DNA from: Serratia odorifera
Lineage (GTDB): Bacteria; Pseudomonadota; Gammaproteobacteria; Enterobacterales; Enterobacteriaceae
DNA: 64,000 nucleotides
Reading direction: 5' to 3'
NCBI RefSeq assembly: GCF_900635445.1
Contig: NZ_LR134117.1
Span: 496,001-560,000 of the forward strand
In this document: positions 34,696 through 44,244 of the stretch, piece by piece
How positions within the stretch are numbered: position 1 is the first letter of the stretch
How the letters are laid out: the number at the start of each line of letters is the position of its first letter
The notes under the pieces: model-generated
The model's input: the letters and a program-made list of their open reading frames with translations, nothing else
The model's database searches: none
What the model was told of the DNA's origin: nothing
Made by a program: the position numbers and the translations under genes

Positions 34696-35926
34696 TTACG
34701 CCCCAGCGGCGCAGTATCAGAGAAGTGTTAATACCGCCAAAAGCAAAGTTGTTCGACTGAACAAACTCGGTATCAATATTACGATATTCGCCCATGATAT
34801 AGTCCAGATCGCCACAGGCGCTGTCCGGTTGCGTCAGGTTGATGGTCGGCGCAAAACGCCCTTCTCGCATCATCTCAATCGCCAGCCAGGCTTCCAGCGC
34901 ACCACAGGCGCCCAGGGTATGGCCAAAATAGCTTTTCATTGATGAAATCGCCGTACGATTGCCAAAGATCGCCGCCGTTGCCTGACTTTCAGCAATATCA
35001 CCGCGATCGGTTGCCGTGCCGTGCGCGCTAATATAGCCAATGTCGGCGGCGCTCAGTCCAGAAGCGGCCAACGCCTGTTGCATACAGATTTGCATGGTTT
35101 CCTGCTGCGGCTGCGTAATGTGTGCCGCATCGCAGTTGGTGGCAAAACCGATAATTTCAGCGTAGATGGTCGCACCGCGCGCCTGCGCATGCTCCAGCGA
35201 TTCCAGAATCAGGCTGCCGGCCCCTTCGCCGATCACCAGGCCATCGCGCTGGCTGTCGAACGGCCGCGGGGAGAACTCGGGCGTATCATTCTGCTGACTG
35301 GTGGCAAACAGCGTATCGAAGACCGCAGCCTCAGAAGGACACAGCTCTTCGGCACCGCCGGCTACCATCAGCGTCTGATAGCCGTGCCGAATACTTTCGT
35401 AGGCGTAACCGATCGCCTGACTCCCCGAGGTACAGGCGCTAGAGGTCGGGATCACCCGTCCGCGCAGGCCAAAAAACAGCCCGGCGTTCACCGCCGTGGT
35501 GTGCGGCATCATCTGCACATAGGTAGTGCCGGTGATGTTGTTGGTGTGCTTTTCGGTCAGCATGGTGGCAAATTCGCTCACCGGCTTGGTACTGCCGGTG
35601 GACGAGCCATAGGCAATGCCGGTCGCACCGTTGGTCAGTACCGCATCGTCCAGCAACCCGGCCTGCATCAGCGCCAGCTCGGTGGCACGCGTCGCCAGCA
35701 GCGATACCCGCCCCATGGAGCGAATGCGCTTGCGGGTGTAGTGTACCGGCAGCGCAAAATCATCCACCGGTGCGCCAAGGTGAGTATTAAGCCCTTGATA
35801 CTGCTCCCAGTGCGTCATGTAACGCACCGCATTTTGACCCTGTTGCAGACGGTGTGAAACATCCGCCCAGTTGTCACCGAACGCCGTTACGCCCGCCATC
35901 CCGGTAATCACTACCCTGTGCGTCAT
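34696..35926 (-). CDS. apeR: APE beta-ketoacyl-ACP synthase (FabF-like)
   Basis: A type II ketosynthase with the Cys-His-His triad: active-site Cys in SSACTSGSQAIGYAYE (about residue 163), His in YISAHGTATDRGD and His in MKSYFGHTLGACGALEA. As written the frame runs to 34586 with an unrelated tail. An extra G in GGGG near 34702 accounts for this; correction gives the ending LRRWA with stop at 34696 and 409 residues. It is the last gene of the aryl polyene operon and overlaps the ketoreductase gene by 4 bp. The symbol follows the ape naming of Xenorhabdus as I recall it. Confidence 0.85.
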
Positions 35927-36654
35927 ACCATCCCTCCATTAATCGAAATTACCTGCCGCGTTACGTAACCGGCAATATCCGACATCAAATAGCTGGCAAG
36001 CCCCGCCACTTCGTCGGCCGAGCCCATGCGCTTGAGCGGAATAGCGCGCATCGCCTGATCCAGCGCCGCCGGCTCCATGTCAATCATGCCAGTATCGATC
36101 AGCCCCGGTGCGATGCAGTTTACGGTGATTTTCCGCTTCGCCAGTTCGATGGCCAGCGCCTTGCAGGCGCCGATGATGCCGGCCTTGGCGGCGCTGTAGT
36201 TCACCTGCCCGCGGTTGCCCATCACACCGGATACCGACGACAGCGCAACGATCCGCCCGCCGTTACGCAAACCGATCATCGGCATGACGCAGGGGTGCAA
36301 TACGTTGTAAAAACTGTCGAGATTGGTGTGGATCACCCCGTCCCAATCGCTGTCGCTCAGCGCCGGAAATGCGCCATCGCGGGTGATACCGGCATTGTTC
36401 ACTACGCCATAGTAAGCACCGTGCCGTTCGATATCTTGCTCGAGCCGTTCGCGGCATTGCGCCCGGTCGCTGATGTCAAACTGGATCAGGCGCCCTTGCC
36501 CACCGGCCGCGGCGATGTGCTGCAAGGTCTGCTCCGCCCCATGCCGATCGCGGTGGTAATGCACCGCGACTAAAAAGCCATCCGCCGCCAGACGGCAGGC
36601 AATGGCCTGTCCGATCCCTTTGCTGGCACCTGTCACTAAAACGGAACGCGTCAT
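35923..36654 (-). CDS. apeQ: APE 3-oxoacyl-ACP reductase (FabG-like)
   Basis: A 243-residue short-chain dehydrogenase: VLVTGASKGIGQAIA NADPH motif at the N-terminus, NNAGITRDG, catalytic Ser in ALSSVSGVMGNRGQ and the YSAAKAG Tyr-Lys pair, then INGG near the end. It reduces the beta-keto group in each polyene cycle. The frame upstream runs into dehydratase sequence because of a one-base shift, which makes it look like a fusion. ATG 36654 overlaps the corrected dehydratase stop by 4 bp, so the genes are separate. Confidence 0.88.
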   Translation of the reverse strand: MTRSVLVTGASKGIGQAIACRLAADGFLVAVHYHRDRHGAEQTLQHIAAAGGQGRLIQFDISDRAQCRERLEQDIERHGAYYGVVNNAGITRDGAFPALSDSDWDGVIHTNLDSFYNVLHPCVMPMIGLRNGGRIVALSSVSGVMGNRGQVNYSAAKAGIIGACKALAIELAKRKITVNCIAPGLIDTGMIDMEPAALDQAMRAIPLKRMGSADEVAGLASYLMSDIAGYVTRQVISINGGMV

Positions 36655-37129
36655 GCGTCTCTCTCCGGGCTGGTTAATTGAATTATTTCTTGTTGATTCG
36701 GGTTGATAGGTATTGAGCCTGCCGTGCGCAACGCGCAGCGCATTAATCGTGATGTCACATTCAAAACTGGCCAGTTTTTCATCACACAGCAGTTGTCGTA
36801 CGCTGACCACCAGCTCGCAACCGGCGGCAAACGCCGGCTGTGTACTGGTAATGCCACGCCCGCCCAACAACATGCCCAGGCGCGGTGCCTGCCCACCGAC
36901 GCGGCCATGCCAACCGCTCCATACGCCAATCGTCTGCGCCATCAGTTCAATGCCGTACCAGGCCGGCAGCGCGCCTTGCGCCATCAAGGAACGGCGCCAA
37001 CACGCCATCCGCACTGACGCTGACCGCGCAGCAGGCGCCGTCCTCGGTCACCGCCAGCACCTGTTCCAGCAGCACCATCGGCGCCGCATGTGGTAAATAA
37101 TACTCGGCGGGCTGATAAGACTGATTCAT
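36651..37129 (-). pseudogene. apeP: APE 3-hydroxyacyl-ACP dehydratase (hotdog), frame-disrupted (2 shifts)
   Basis: Starting at ATG 37129 (MNQSYQPAEYYLPHAAPMVLLEQV), the sequence is a hotdog-fold dehydratase continuing in another frame with GIELMAQTIGVWSGWHGR and RLGMLLGGRGITS. One-base insertions near 36988 (extra T) and 36692 (extra G) break the frame; correcting both yields 158 residues ending SPERDA with a stop overlapping apeQ by 4 bp. In APE pathways this protein pairs with the second dehydratase, ApeI, to make the conjugated double bonds. Both shifts look like sequence errors. Confidence 0.8.
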
Positions 37130-38295
37130 GGCACGTCTCCCAGTAACAGACAGGCATTATTGCCACCAAAGGCAAAGGAATTTGACAGAATGGCGCGCTT
37201 GCCCAGCGGTTGCGGCGCAGCCAGCAGATTGATCTCGGCCAGCGTCTCGTCGCGCGCGGCCAGGCTGAAATCCTGCGCCGGCAAGGCCAGCGGCGCGCTC
37301 AGCACTAACCAGCTCAATGCGGCTTCTATCGCGCCCGCTGCACCCAACGTGTGGCCGGTCAAATGCTTGGTCGAACTGCACGGCGTGCCACCGCCGAACA
37401 GCCGGTTCACCACCTGCGCCTCCACCGAGTCGTTCAGGCGCGTCGCGGTGCCGTGCAGATTGATATAACCAATATCCTGCGGTTGTAATCCTGCTTGCTG
37501 CAGCGCCATGGTGATGGCGCGTTCTGCGCCCAATCCTTGCGGATGCGGAGCCGACATATGCCAGGCATCGGAGGACTCCCCTATCCCCAGCAGCGCCACC
37601 GCTGCCGGCTGTTGCGTCAGTAACAGCAACGCCGCCCCTTCACCGATATTGATCCCGCTACGGCCAGCGGCAAACGGCGTACAGCGCGTGGCAGCAAGCG
37701 ACTCCAGGCTGTCAAAGCCGTTGATCGGCATTTGGCACAGGCTGTCGGCGCCACCGACAATTGCCGCATCCACCAGACCTGCCTCAATCAGTCGTTTGCC
37801 GCTGATGATCGCACGCGCGCTGGAAGAACAGGCGGTAGACAGCGTATATGCCGGCCCTCGCGTGCCCAGCAGTGCGCTAAGAAACTGCCCTGGGTCACCC
37901 AATTCCTGTTGCTGGTAATGATAGCCGTCAGGCCATTTCCCATCCTGATAATGCTTGAGCGCCAGTTCTCCCTCGTGGATCCCCGAAGTGCTGGTGCCCA
38001 TAATGACCGCCACACGTTCAGCGCCGTAACGGGCAATCGCCTCGTCGACCTGCGGGGCAATCTGCGCCAAAGCCGCCAACAGCAAACGATTGTTGCGGGA
38101 ATTGTGACGGCTCAACGCCACCGGTATCGGTGGCAGCTCTCCGGTTACCGCCCCAAACCATGACGGCTTGTCGCCGATCAGCCAGTGCGTTTGCTGTTGC
38201 ATCCCCGGCGCCTGTCCCGCCGCCAGATTTTGCGCAATCTGCGGCAGATTATTCCCCAACGCATTCACCATGCCGACGGCAGAGAAATAAATCAT
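37126..38295 (-). CDS. apeO: APE beta-ketoacyl-ACP synthase (elongating ketosynthase)
   Basis: A 389-residue ketosynthase starting MIYFSAVGMVNALGNN at 38295. The triad is visible: Cys in LSTACSSSARAIISGK, His in INLHGTATRLNDS and His in TKHLTGHTLGAAGAIEA. It extends the polyene chain, probably as a heterodimer with the chain-length-factor-like protein encoded at the head of the operon. The open frame extends upstream into a lipoprotein gene without a stop; a one-base insertion near 38325 explains this better than a true lipoprotein-ketosynthase fusion. It overlaps apeP by 4 bp. Confidence 0.87.
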   Translation of the reverse strand: MIYFSAVGMVNALGNNLPQIAQNLAAGQAPGMQQQTHWLIGDKPSWFGAVTGELPPIPVALSRHNSRNNRLLLAALAQIAPQVDEAIARYGAERVAVIMGTSTSGIHEGELALKHYQDGKWPDGYHYQQQELGDPGQFLSALLGTRGPAYTLSTACSSSARAIISGKRLIEAGLVDAAIVGGADSLCQMPINGFDSLESLAATRCTPFAAGRSGINIGEGAALLLLTQQPAAVALLGIGESSDAWHMSAPHPQGLGAERAITMALQQAGLQPQDIGYINLHGTATRLNDSVEAQVVNRLFGGGTPCSSTKHLTGHTLGAAGAIEAALSWLVLSAPLALPAQDFSLAARDETLAEINLLAAPQPLGKRAILSNSFAFGGNNACLLLGDVP

Positions 38296-38868
38296 TGTCC
38301 ACTCCCCAGATTCTGGATACTGGATGTGGTAATGGAATGCCGTCTGACGCACGGAAATCGGCTGGCGTTGCCCCGCCTGTTGTTGATAGCGGATCTCGGC
38401 AATCAGCATGCCGCGATCGTCATACAGGCGGCGCGTTTCGGCGTCGTCCTGCAACCGCCAGCCGACCGGCAGTTGCGCCTGCCAATCGGTTATCGGCCAA
38501 TAGCTCAACATGATATCGGCCAGTACCTGGCTGGCCGGAGGCAATTCGCCGACCTTGATCAACTGCTCGGTGTGAATGCCCTGACGATCGTAGCCAAGGG
38601 TGAACAAACGTATGCCTAACGGCGACATGCCCACCAGCGTCAAACGTTCGCCATCGGCGTTCAGCAATACCAGCATGGCATGCTGCTGGCCGTTGACCTC
38701 TGCGCTAAGCAACTGTTGCTGGCTGAACGACCGTGCCAGCGTCGGTGCCGGCAAGTTGACCCTAACGCCCGGTTTCAGCCAGGCCTGAGGCGCCGTAGGC
38801 GTTTGCCGCCCGACGCAACCGCCAAGCAGTACGCTGGCCAGTACCAACATCATCGATAAAGCGCGCAT
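38292..38868 (-). pseudogene. DUF3261-type lipoprotein, one 3' frameshift
   Basis: MRALSMMLVLASVLLGGCVG is a lipoprotein signal with lipobox LGGC, followed by about 170 residues of the DUF3261 type found in aryl polyene clusters. As written there is no stop before the ketosynthase. Removing one C near 38325 changes the end to SIQNLGSGQ, with a TGA overlapping the ketosynthase ATG, and gives 191 residues. The start overlaps the exporter stop by one base. A role in placing the APE lipid in the outer membrane, with the LolA-like and MMPL proteins, is inferred from context. Confidence 0.75.
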
Positions 38869-41174
38869 CAGGCTTTCCCTCGTTTTCTTTTTACAATCGT
38901 CAGCGGCGCCAGCAGGAATGCCAACGCAATGCCGCTGCTTAATACAATGCCAAAACTGCTGATAGCCTGGGTATGGCTGAACACCAACATGCCAAAGGTG
39001 AGCTGGGTGGTGAATACCGCCATAAAAATCGCAAACATCGAGGTAGTTGGCGTGCCGCGCGGGTTGGTAAAGAACAGCGTGTAATTAATCCCGATGCCCA
39101 GCACCAGCACCAACGCCAGCAGCGAAAACAGATTCAGCGAGTGCCCACTGAGCGCCAATACCGCAATGCCGCCGCCCAGCGACAGTATCGTCGGCACCAT
39201 GCAACGCAGGCCGTGGCGCAGCCCGAACCGCCACAGGTAAATCAACGTGATAGCCGCAACCGACAGCAGCAATAAATACGATAGATACAGTCGATATTGT
39301 CCGAACAGCTGGCTGAATTCGGTTTTACGGTCAATCCAGCCGACGCCCCGGCACCTGCTGCGCCAATGTTTGCATCGCTGCGCTGTTGGTTACGCCGCTT
39401 ACCGGCACCAATGCCGCGCTGCGCCCATCGGGCAACGTCAGCCACAGCAGACGCCAGCCTTCGCTGACGACGCTGTTCAACCATTGTTGCGGCGTTACCC
39501 ACTCGGCATGCATATCCGCCGGCGCTACCGCCACGCCGGCCTGCCGTAATTGTGCGATTGCCTGTGGCGAGACACGCTTGAGCAGCGCGATATTCTGCGC
39601 CTGTCGCCGTTGGTGAAGGCAGTGGCAGTAACCGGTAATCGCTCAAGATGCCCTGCTGTCGTGCCTGGGCCAGTCGAGGTTGCAACAGCTCCAGACGCTG
39701 CAAGGCCTGCTGCGCATCCTGACCGTACACTACCAGCCATTTTTGATCGTTATGCTGGCCGGTCAGCCGTGGCAATCTGCTGTTCCTGCCGCTGGAACTC
39801 CGTCGGCAGCGCCTGTAGCTGGCCAATATCGTCATCCACCCGCAGTTGGCTGAAACCGATGACCAGCAGTAATGCGATGGCTAGCGGCAGGCCAATACGC
39901 AACGGCCGACGACTGCGCCAGGCGTGCAGCCAGCGCAGAATATAGGTCAGCCCCGGCGCAGGCCGCACCGGCAAGCGGCGCGATAAATGCGGATACCAGC
40001 AGATCACCGTGATGCAGGCGGCGCTCAGCCCGGCGGCGGCAAAAACCGCCAACTGCTGCAAACCGGGGAACGGCGCGATCAGCAATGCCAGATACGCCAC
40101 CACCGTAGTCAGTAGCGCCATCGATAATGCCGGAAACAGTTTTTGCAAACTTTGCAACGGCGTGGATTCACCGCCATGCACCATGCGCTCAGTTAGAAAA
40201 TACAGCGTGTAGTCCGCTGAAATACCCACGATGCTAACGCTCAGCACCAATGTCATAACGTGAATTTCACCGAACGCCAGCAAGGTTGCGACGGTGCCCG
40301 CCAACGCGCCAACGCTCACCGACAGCGCGCATAGCAACAACGGCAGTGGCGAACGAAACATCAGTAATACCAGCAGGAACACGCCGGCTACCGACGCCAG
40401 CCCGATGGTGGAAATATCGCGCTCAGCCTGCTGGCTGGCATAATTGCTGTAATACAAGGTACCGCGGTTCAGCACTTCGCTGCCAGGCCAGCGCAGTTGC
40501 AGTTGACGCTGCAGATCGGCCAGTTTGTCCACCGTGCGCCGCGCACTGCCGATATCGTAGGATGATGCGCTCAGCTCCGCGTGCAGCAAATACCAGTCAC
40601 GCCCCTGCCGATCGCGCGCCACCAGCCAGCCGTTGCGCAACCCCAACGTGCCGCCGTTTTGCTGTTGCGCCAGCTGTGCTCCTCGTACCAACAGCAAAGG
40701 ATCGTTGGCCAGTTCCTTGCCGCTGACGCCGGCAAAGCCGAATACAGCTGGCCAAGGATCCACTGGCTCTGGGCTTCTGCCCCTTGCAAAAGCCGCTGGC
40801 GCGTTGCGTTATCCAGCAAAACGTTGCGATGTTGATAAAAGAATTGCCCCCCACTGCTGCTGACGCTGAGCATCCATCGGCCCACCAACCTGTTGCAGCT
40901 CAGGCAGGCGCTGTAATTGTTGCTGCCACCAGTTGACCGCCGCGGCGTCGCCGCCCGGCGGCGGGCTGACCAGCCACATCAGTTGGCGATCCAGCCGCTG
41001 GCTAAAGCCCTCTGCCAGAGCATCCGGTACGTTGGCCAGTTGCTGCTTCGGTAGCAGCGCCAACACGCTGCTGTTGATCTGGCTGCGCGGCAACAGCCAG
41101 CACAGCGCGGCAATCAACAGCAGACAAACGGCCAGCCAGCCGAACGCCGCACGACGATGCAGTTCAGGAGGCAA
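38868..41174 (-). pseudogene. MMPL/RND-family exporter of the APE cluster, frame-disrupted (5 shifts)
   Basis: Segments in changing frames together make one large MMPL protein: N-terminal membrane span (AVCLLLIAALCWLL), periplasmic domain, a membrane block (ISTIGLASVAGVFLLVLLMF; SIVGISADYTLYFLTERM), a second periplasmic domain and a second membrane block (LALVLVLGIGINYTLFFTN). Shifts lie near 40848 (extra G), 40733 (one T lost), 39768 (extra G), 39613 (extra C) and 39344 (extra G). The first ATG and last stop are in frame overall, giving about 767 residues after correction. Such exporters move aryl polyene lipids across the inner membrane. Confidence 0.8.
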
Positions 41175-41769
41175 AGCGCTGTTGCTCCTCAGCGGTCAGG
41201 GTTGTCGGCGTGGTTCGCTGATTGAAGAAACGGATATGAGTGGCATCGTTTTGCATGTCATCGATATCAATGGTTTCCAGGAACTGTTCGCCATTGAGCG
41301 TAATGCGCTTAAACAGTTTATCCAGCGGCGACGTTTTCGGCGTCAGCACCACACGCCAGCGGTGGTTGCCAACATCGCTGAATTGCAGCGCAAAGTTTTG
41401 TTCCAGCGCCTGGCTGTCAGCATGGAACAATGCGGTCAATAAACGATTAAACTGGAACATTTGCGGATTGTTTTCCGCCGTCACCACCTGTGGGGGCTGG
41501 CCGGCCATGGTTTGCACCATACGGCGGTCGTCCAGCAGCAACGTCAGCGGGAACGGTTTCTGTTGCGCCCACCACAATCCCTTCTGCTGTGAGATCACCA
41601 GCTCACCGCTGGAGTTGAGCGGCTTCGTCATACCGCTGATGCTGCGCTGCTGTTCGAATTCGGCACGCAATACCGGCTGTTGACTGAAACGCTGCTGCAA
41701 TTCTTGCAGCGTGACCGCCTGCGCGCTCAGGCTGAAGCAGGCCAGGGCCAGCGCTATCCAACGTTTCAT
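41164..41769 (-). CDS. LolA-like outer-membrane lipid carrier of the APE cluster
   Basis: A 201-residue periplasmic protein with signal peptide MKRWIALALACFSLSAQA and the LolA-type pattern VTLQELQQRFSQQPVLRAEFEQ and LVISQQKGLWWAQQKPFPLTL. It is not the general LolA, which is encoded elsewhere in enterics; the paralogue here lies between the thioesterase and the exporter. It probably ferries the APE lipid through the periplasm. It overlaps the thioesterase by 4 bp and the exporter by 11 bp. Confidence 0.82.
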   Translation of the reverse strand: MKRWIALALACFSLSAQAVTLQELQQRFSQQPVLRAEFEQQRSISGMTKPLNSSGELVISQQKGLWWAQQKPFPLTLLLDDRRMVQTMAGQPPQVVTAENNPQMFQFNRLLTALFHADSQALEQNFALQFSDVGNHRWRVVLTPKTSPLDKLFKRITLNGEQFLETIDIDDMQNDATHIRFFNQRTTPTTLTAEEQQRFAS

Positions 41770-42194
41770 GATGACACTCCCAATTTGTCCAGCAATACCT
41801 GCGGCGCACTAAAGCACATCTCTTTGCTCTGCTCCTCCACCGCCACCTGAATGGTGTAACCGGTGGTGGTACGCTTGCCGCTTTCCACATCAAAAATCTG
41901 GTAACCGATACGCAGCCGGTTTTCATATTCTTCAAGCGTTGCGCACACCGTTATGCGCTGTTCAAACAGCAATGGCGCAATGTACTTGACCCGGGTGTCG
42001 ACAATCGGCCAGACGTAACCCGAAGCTTTCATCTGGCGGTAGCCGTAGTCAAATTGCTTTAGCAACGCTTCTCGTGCGATCTCGAAATAGCGGAAATAGT
42101 TGCCGTGCCACACTACGCCCATGGCATCGGCGTCATGGAAAGGTACGGTGATATCAACCCGAGCGGAACAGCGCGGATCGTCGATGATAGTCAT
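41766..42194 (-). CDS. Hotdog acyl-CoA/ACP thioesterase (4-hydroxybenzoyl-CoA type)
   Basis: A 142-residue hotdog thioesterase with the catalytic motif PFHDADAMGVVWHGNYFRYFE at about residues 18-38 (Asp21 or Asp23 region), as in YbgC and 4-hydroxybenzoyl-CoA thioesterases. It follows directly from the glycosyltransferase-acyltransferase gene with a 4-bp overlap. In described APE clusters an ammonia-lyase gene is often found at this point; none is present. The protein may release or edit acyl intermediates. Confidence 0.85.
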   Translation of the reverse strand: MTIIDDPRCSARVDITVPFHDADAMGVVWHGNYFRYFEIAREALLKQFDYGYRQMKASGYVWPIVDTRVKYIAPLLFEQRITVCATLEEYENRLRIGYQIFDVESGKRTTTGYTIQVAVEEQSKEMCFSAPQVLLDKLGVSS

Positions 42195-43909
42195 TGTTCA
42201 GGCCCTTGCGATGGTGACGGCCCAGCCGCCAACTGCCAGAAATTGAAAAAGTTGAACCAGTCGAGCGGCGCCAGCAGACAATAATGTTCCAGTCGGGCGG
42301 CATAGCGATCCACCGCCTGCTGTAACGCCTGCTGACGTTCGGCACGCGGCAGCGCCAGCGGGTCGGCGAACGGTTCAAAATACACTCGCAGCTGCCCCTG
42401 CTGCTTGAGGCCGAACATCAGAAATACCGGGCAGCGCAGCGCGGATGCCAGTACGAACGGCCCTTGAGGGAAAGGCGCAGGCTGTCCAAGGAAGCTGCTC
42501 CACACCACGCGCGGCTGTTCACCGCGCTGGTACTGTCCGGCGGAAGTCCGATCGCCGACGATCGCTACCCACTCACCGGCGTCGAGCTTATCCATCAGCC
42601 GCATGGCGGTATCCGGGCCCAGTGACGAAACCTGAATCAAATTCAGATTGGCGCGCGGATTGACCTCTTTCATCACCTGATTAAATCTTTCGGCATGTTC
42701 GGTAAACACCAGCGCATTGATTTTCACACCGGCGCCCAGTTCCCCTAGCGCACGACAGGATTCAATATCGCCAAGGTGAGAAGCCAGAATCAGCGTACCC
42801 TTGCCAGACGCAATCTGCTGCTGACAGCATTGGCGATCCACCAGCGTAATGTCATGCAGCTCGCCCTGCCAGCTGGCCAACTTATCCAGCATGGCATCGC
42901 CAAAACGCATAAAGTGTCGGAAACTGTTAAGCGGCAGTGGCACCGTTTGCCGCCGCTGCCGGGCGACGTGCTGCAGACGTTGCAGATACTCGCGCGAAGC
43001 CGTGCGCTGGTCTCGTCCGGTTAACCAAAAATAGCCGATAACCGGGTACAGCAATAGCTGGAACGCACGACGGCCAAAGAGTCGATACACCTTCAGCATC
43101 AGACGTATGCCCCACAGCCCTCGTCGTTCGCGCGTGGTGGCCCAATGCCGTGGCTGCGCCAACTGGCGGCGCAGTCGCAATAAACGCGGAATACGTGGCA
43201 ACATGCCGAAAAACAGTCGGGTATGCATCCAGGAAATGCGCAGGTTATCGCGCAGCGCGTCAAAGTGGGAAACACCATCCGCCGGATAGGTGACGCGGGT
43301 CGGTAAAAAGTAACTCGGCACGCCCTGCCAGTACAAACGCACCATCACTTCGGTGTCAAAATCCATTCGCTTGCCGAGCGGATAATCGGCCGCCAGCGCC
43401 AGCGTTGGTGCAACCGGATAGACTCTAAAACCGCACATGCTGTCTTTTATCGACAATGACAGCGTTTCGATCCACACCCAGACATGGGTGACGTAACGGC
43501 CATACAGCCGTGCTTTGGGCACCGAGTCATCGTATAGCGGGCGACCGGAAATCAGCGCCTGCGGGCGCCTTTGCGCTTCAGCCAGCATTGCCGGGATATC
43601 GCTCAGTTGATGCTGTCCATCGGCATCGACCTGCAAGGCGTGACTGAAGCCTTGCCGCTGTGCCTGTTGTAGCCCGGCAATCACCGCCGCGCCCTTGCCC
43701 TGATTCTGTGACAAGCGCCGTAGCGTTACCCACGGCAATTGCGCCGCCAGGCGCTGCAGTTCAGCGCAGGTTGCGTCATCGCTACCGTCATCAATTACCA
43801 GGCAGGGCAATTGATAAACCGCCAGCGCCTCAAGCACGCCGGCCATCATCCTGCCATGATTGAAGCAGGGAATAAGGAAACAGGGTGAAAACTCGACGTT
43901 CAGCGGCAT
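42191..43909 (-). CDS. Bifunctional GT2 glycosyltransferase / LpxL-type acyltransferase
   Basis: A 572-residue two-domain protein. Residues 1-240 are a GT-A family 2 glycosyltransferase (FLIPCFNHG; CLVIDDGSDD; NQGKGAAVIAG; LQVDADGQHQ, the DxD region). Residues about 300-560 resemble the lipid A acyltransferases LpxL/HtrB (GTLILASHLGDIESCRAL with the catalytic His-x4-Asp/Glu-like pattern; GDRTSAG; PQGPFVLASALRCPVFLMF). The fusion is characteristic of aryl polyene clusters and probably builds the glycolipid anchor. The frame is intact across the whole gene. Confidence 0.87.
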   Translation of the reverse strand: MPLNVEFSPCFLIPCFNHGRMMAGVLEALAVYQLPCLVIDDGSDDATCAELQRLAAQLPWVTLRRLSQNQGKGAAVIAGLQQAQRQGFSHALQVDADGQHQLSDIPAMLAEAQRRPQALISGRPLYDDSVPKARLYGRYVTHVWVWIETLSLSIKDSMCGFRVYPVAPTLALAADYPLGKRMDFDTEVMVRLYWQGVPSYFLPTRVTYPADGVSHFDALRDNLRISWMHTRLFFGMLPRIPRLLRLRRQLAQPRHWATTRERRGLWGIRLMLKVYRLFGRRAFQLLLYPVIGYFWLTGRDQRTASREYLQRLQHVARQRRQTVPLPLNSFRHFMRFGDAMLDKLASWQGELHDITLVDRQCCQQQIASGKGTLILASHLGDIESCRALGELGAGVKINALVFTEHAERFNQVMKEVNPRANLNLIQVSSLGPDTAMRLMDKLDAGEWVAIVGDRTSAGQYQRGEQPRVVWSSFLGQPAPFPQGPFVLASALRCPVFLMFGLKQQGQLRVYFEPFADPLALPRAERQQALQQAVDRYAARLEHYCLLAPLDWFNFFNFWQLAAGPSPSQGPEQ

Positions 43910-44244
43910 AGCGCGATCTTCCCGCTACTGGCGCTGGCCGCCGCGACGCGATAGCTGAACAGCAACTTATTCCGCTCCGGCTGCCATGCCAACGCCAGCG
44001 TCACCGTTTCCTGCGGCAGCAGCGGGCGCTGAAACTTAAGCACCTCGATTCCGCCAAAGTCGGCTTCGGGCAGCAACAGCTCTCGGGCAAATTGCATCGC
44101 CCAATTGACCTGGGCAACGCCGGGCAGAATCGGATGCTGCGGGAAGTGGCCGCGAAACCATAATAAATCAGCGGGCAAAAACAGCTGCACACAGGCGTGA
44201 GTAGCATCAATCATCTGCCGCTGCAGCACCTCGGGTTGCATCAT
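43900..44244 (-). CDS. apeI: APE 3-hydroxyacyl-ACP dehydratase (FabZ-like hotdog)
   Basis: A 114-residue hotdog dehydratase with the FabA/FabZ catalytic motif WFRGHFPQHPILPGVAQVNW (about residues 29-48), where the histidine acts with a partner-subunit acid. In APE synthesis the ApeI-type protein forms a complex with the ApeP-type subunit, encoded 7 kb downstream. It overlaps the ligase by 4 bp and the glycosyltransferase by 10 bp. Confidence 0.85.
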   Translation of the reverse strand: MMQPEVLQRQMIDATHACVQLFLPADLLWFRGHFPQHPILPGVAQVNWAMQFARELLLPEADFGGIEVLKFQRPLLPQETVTLALAWQPERNKLLFSYRVAAASASSGKIALCR

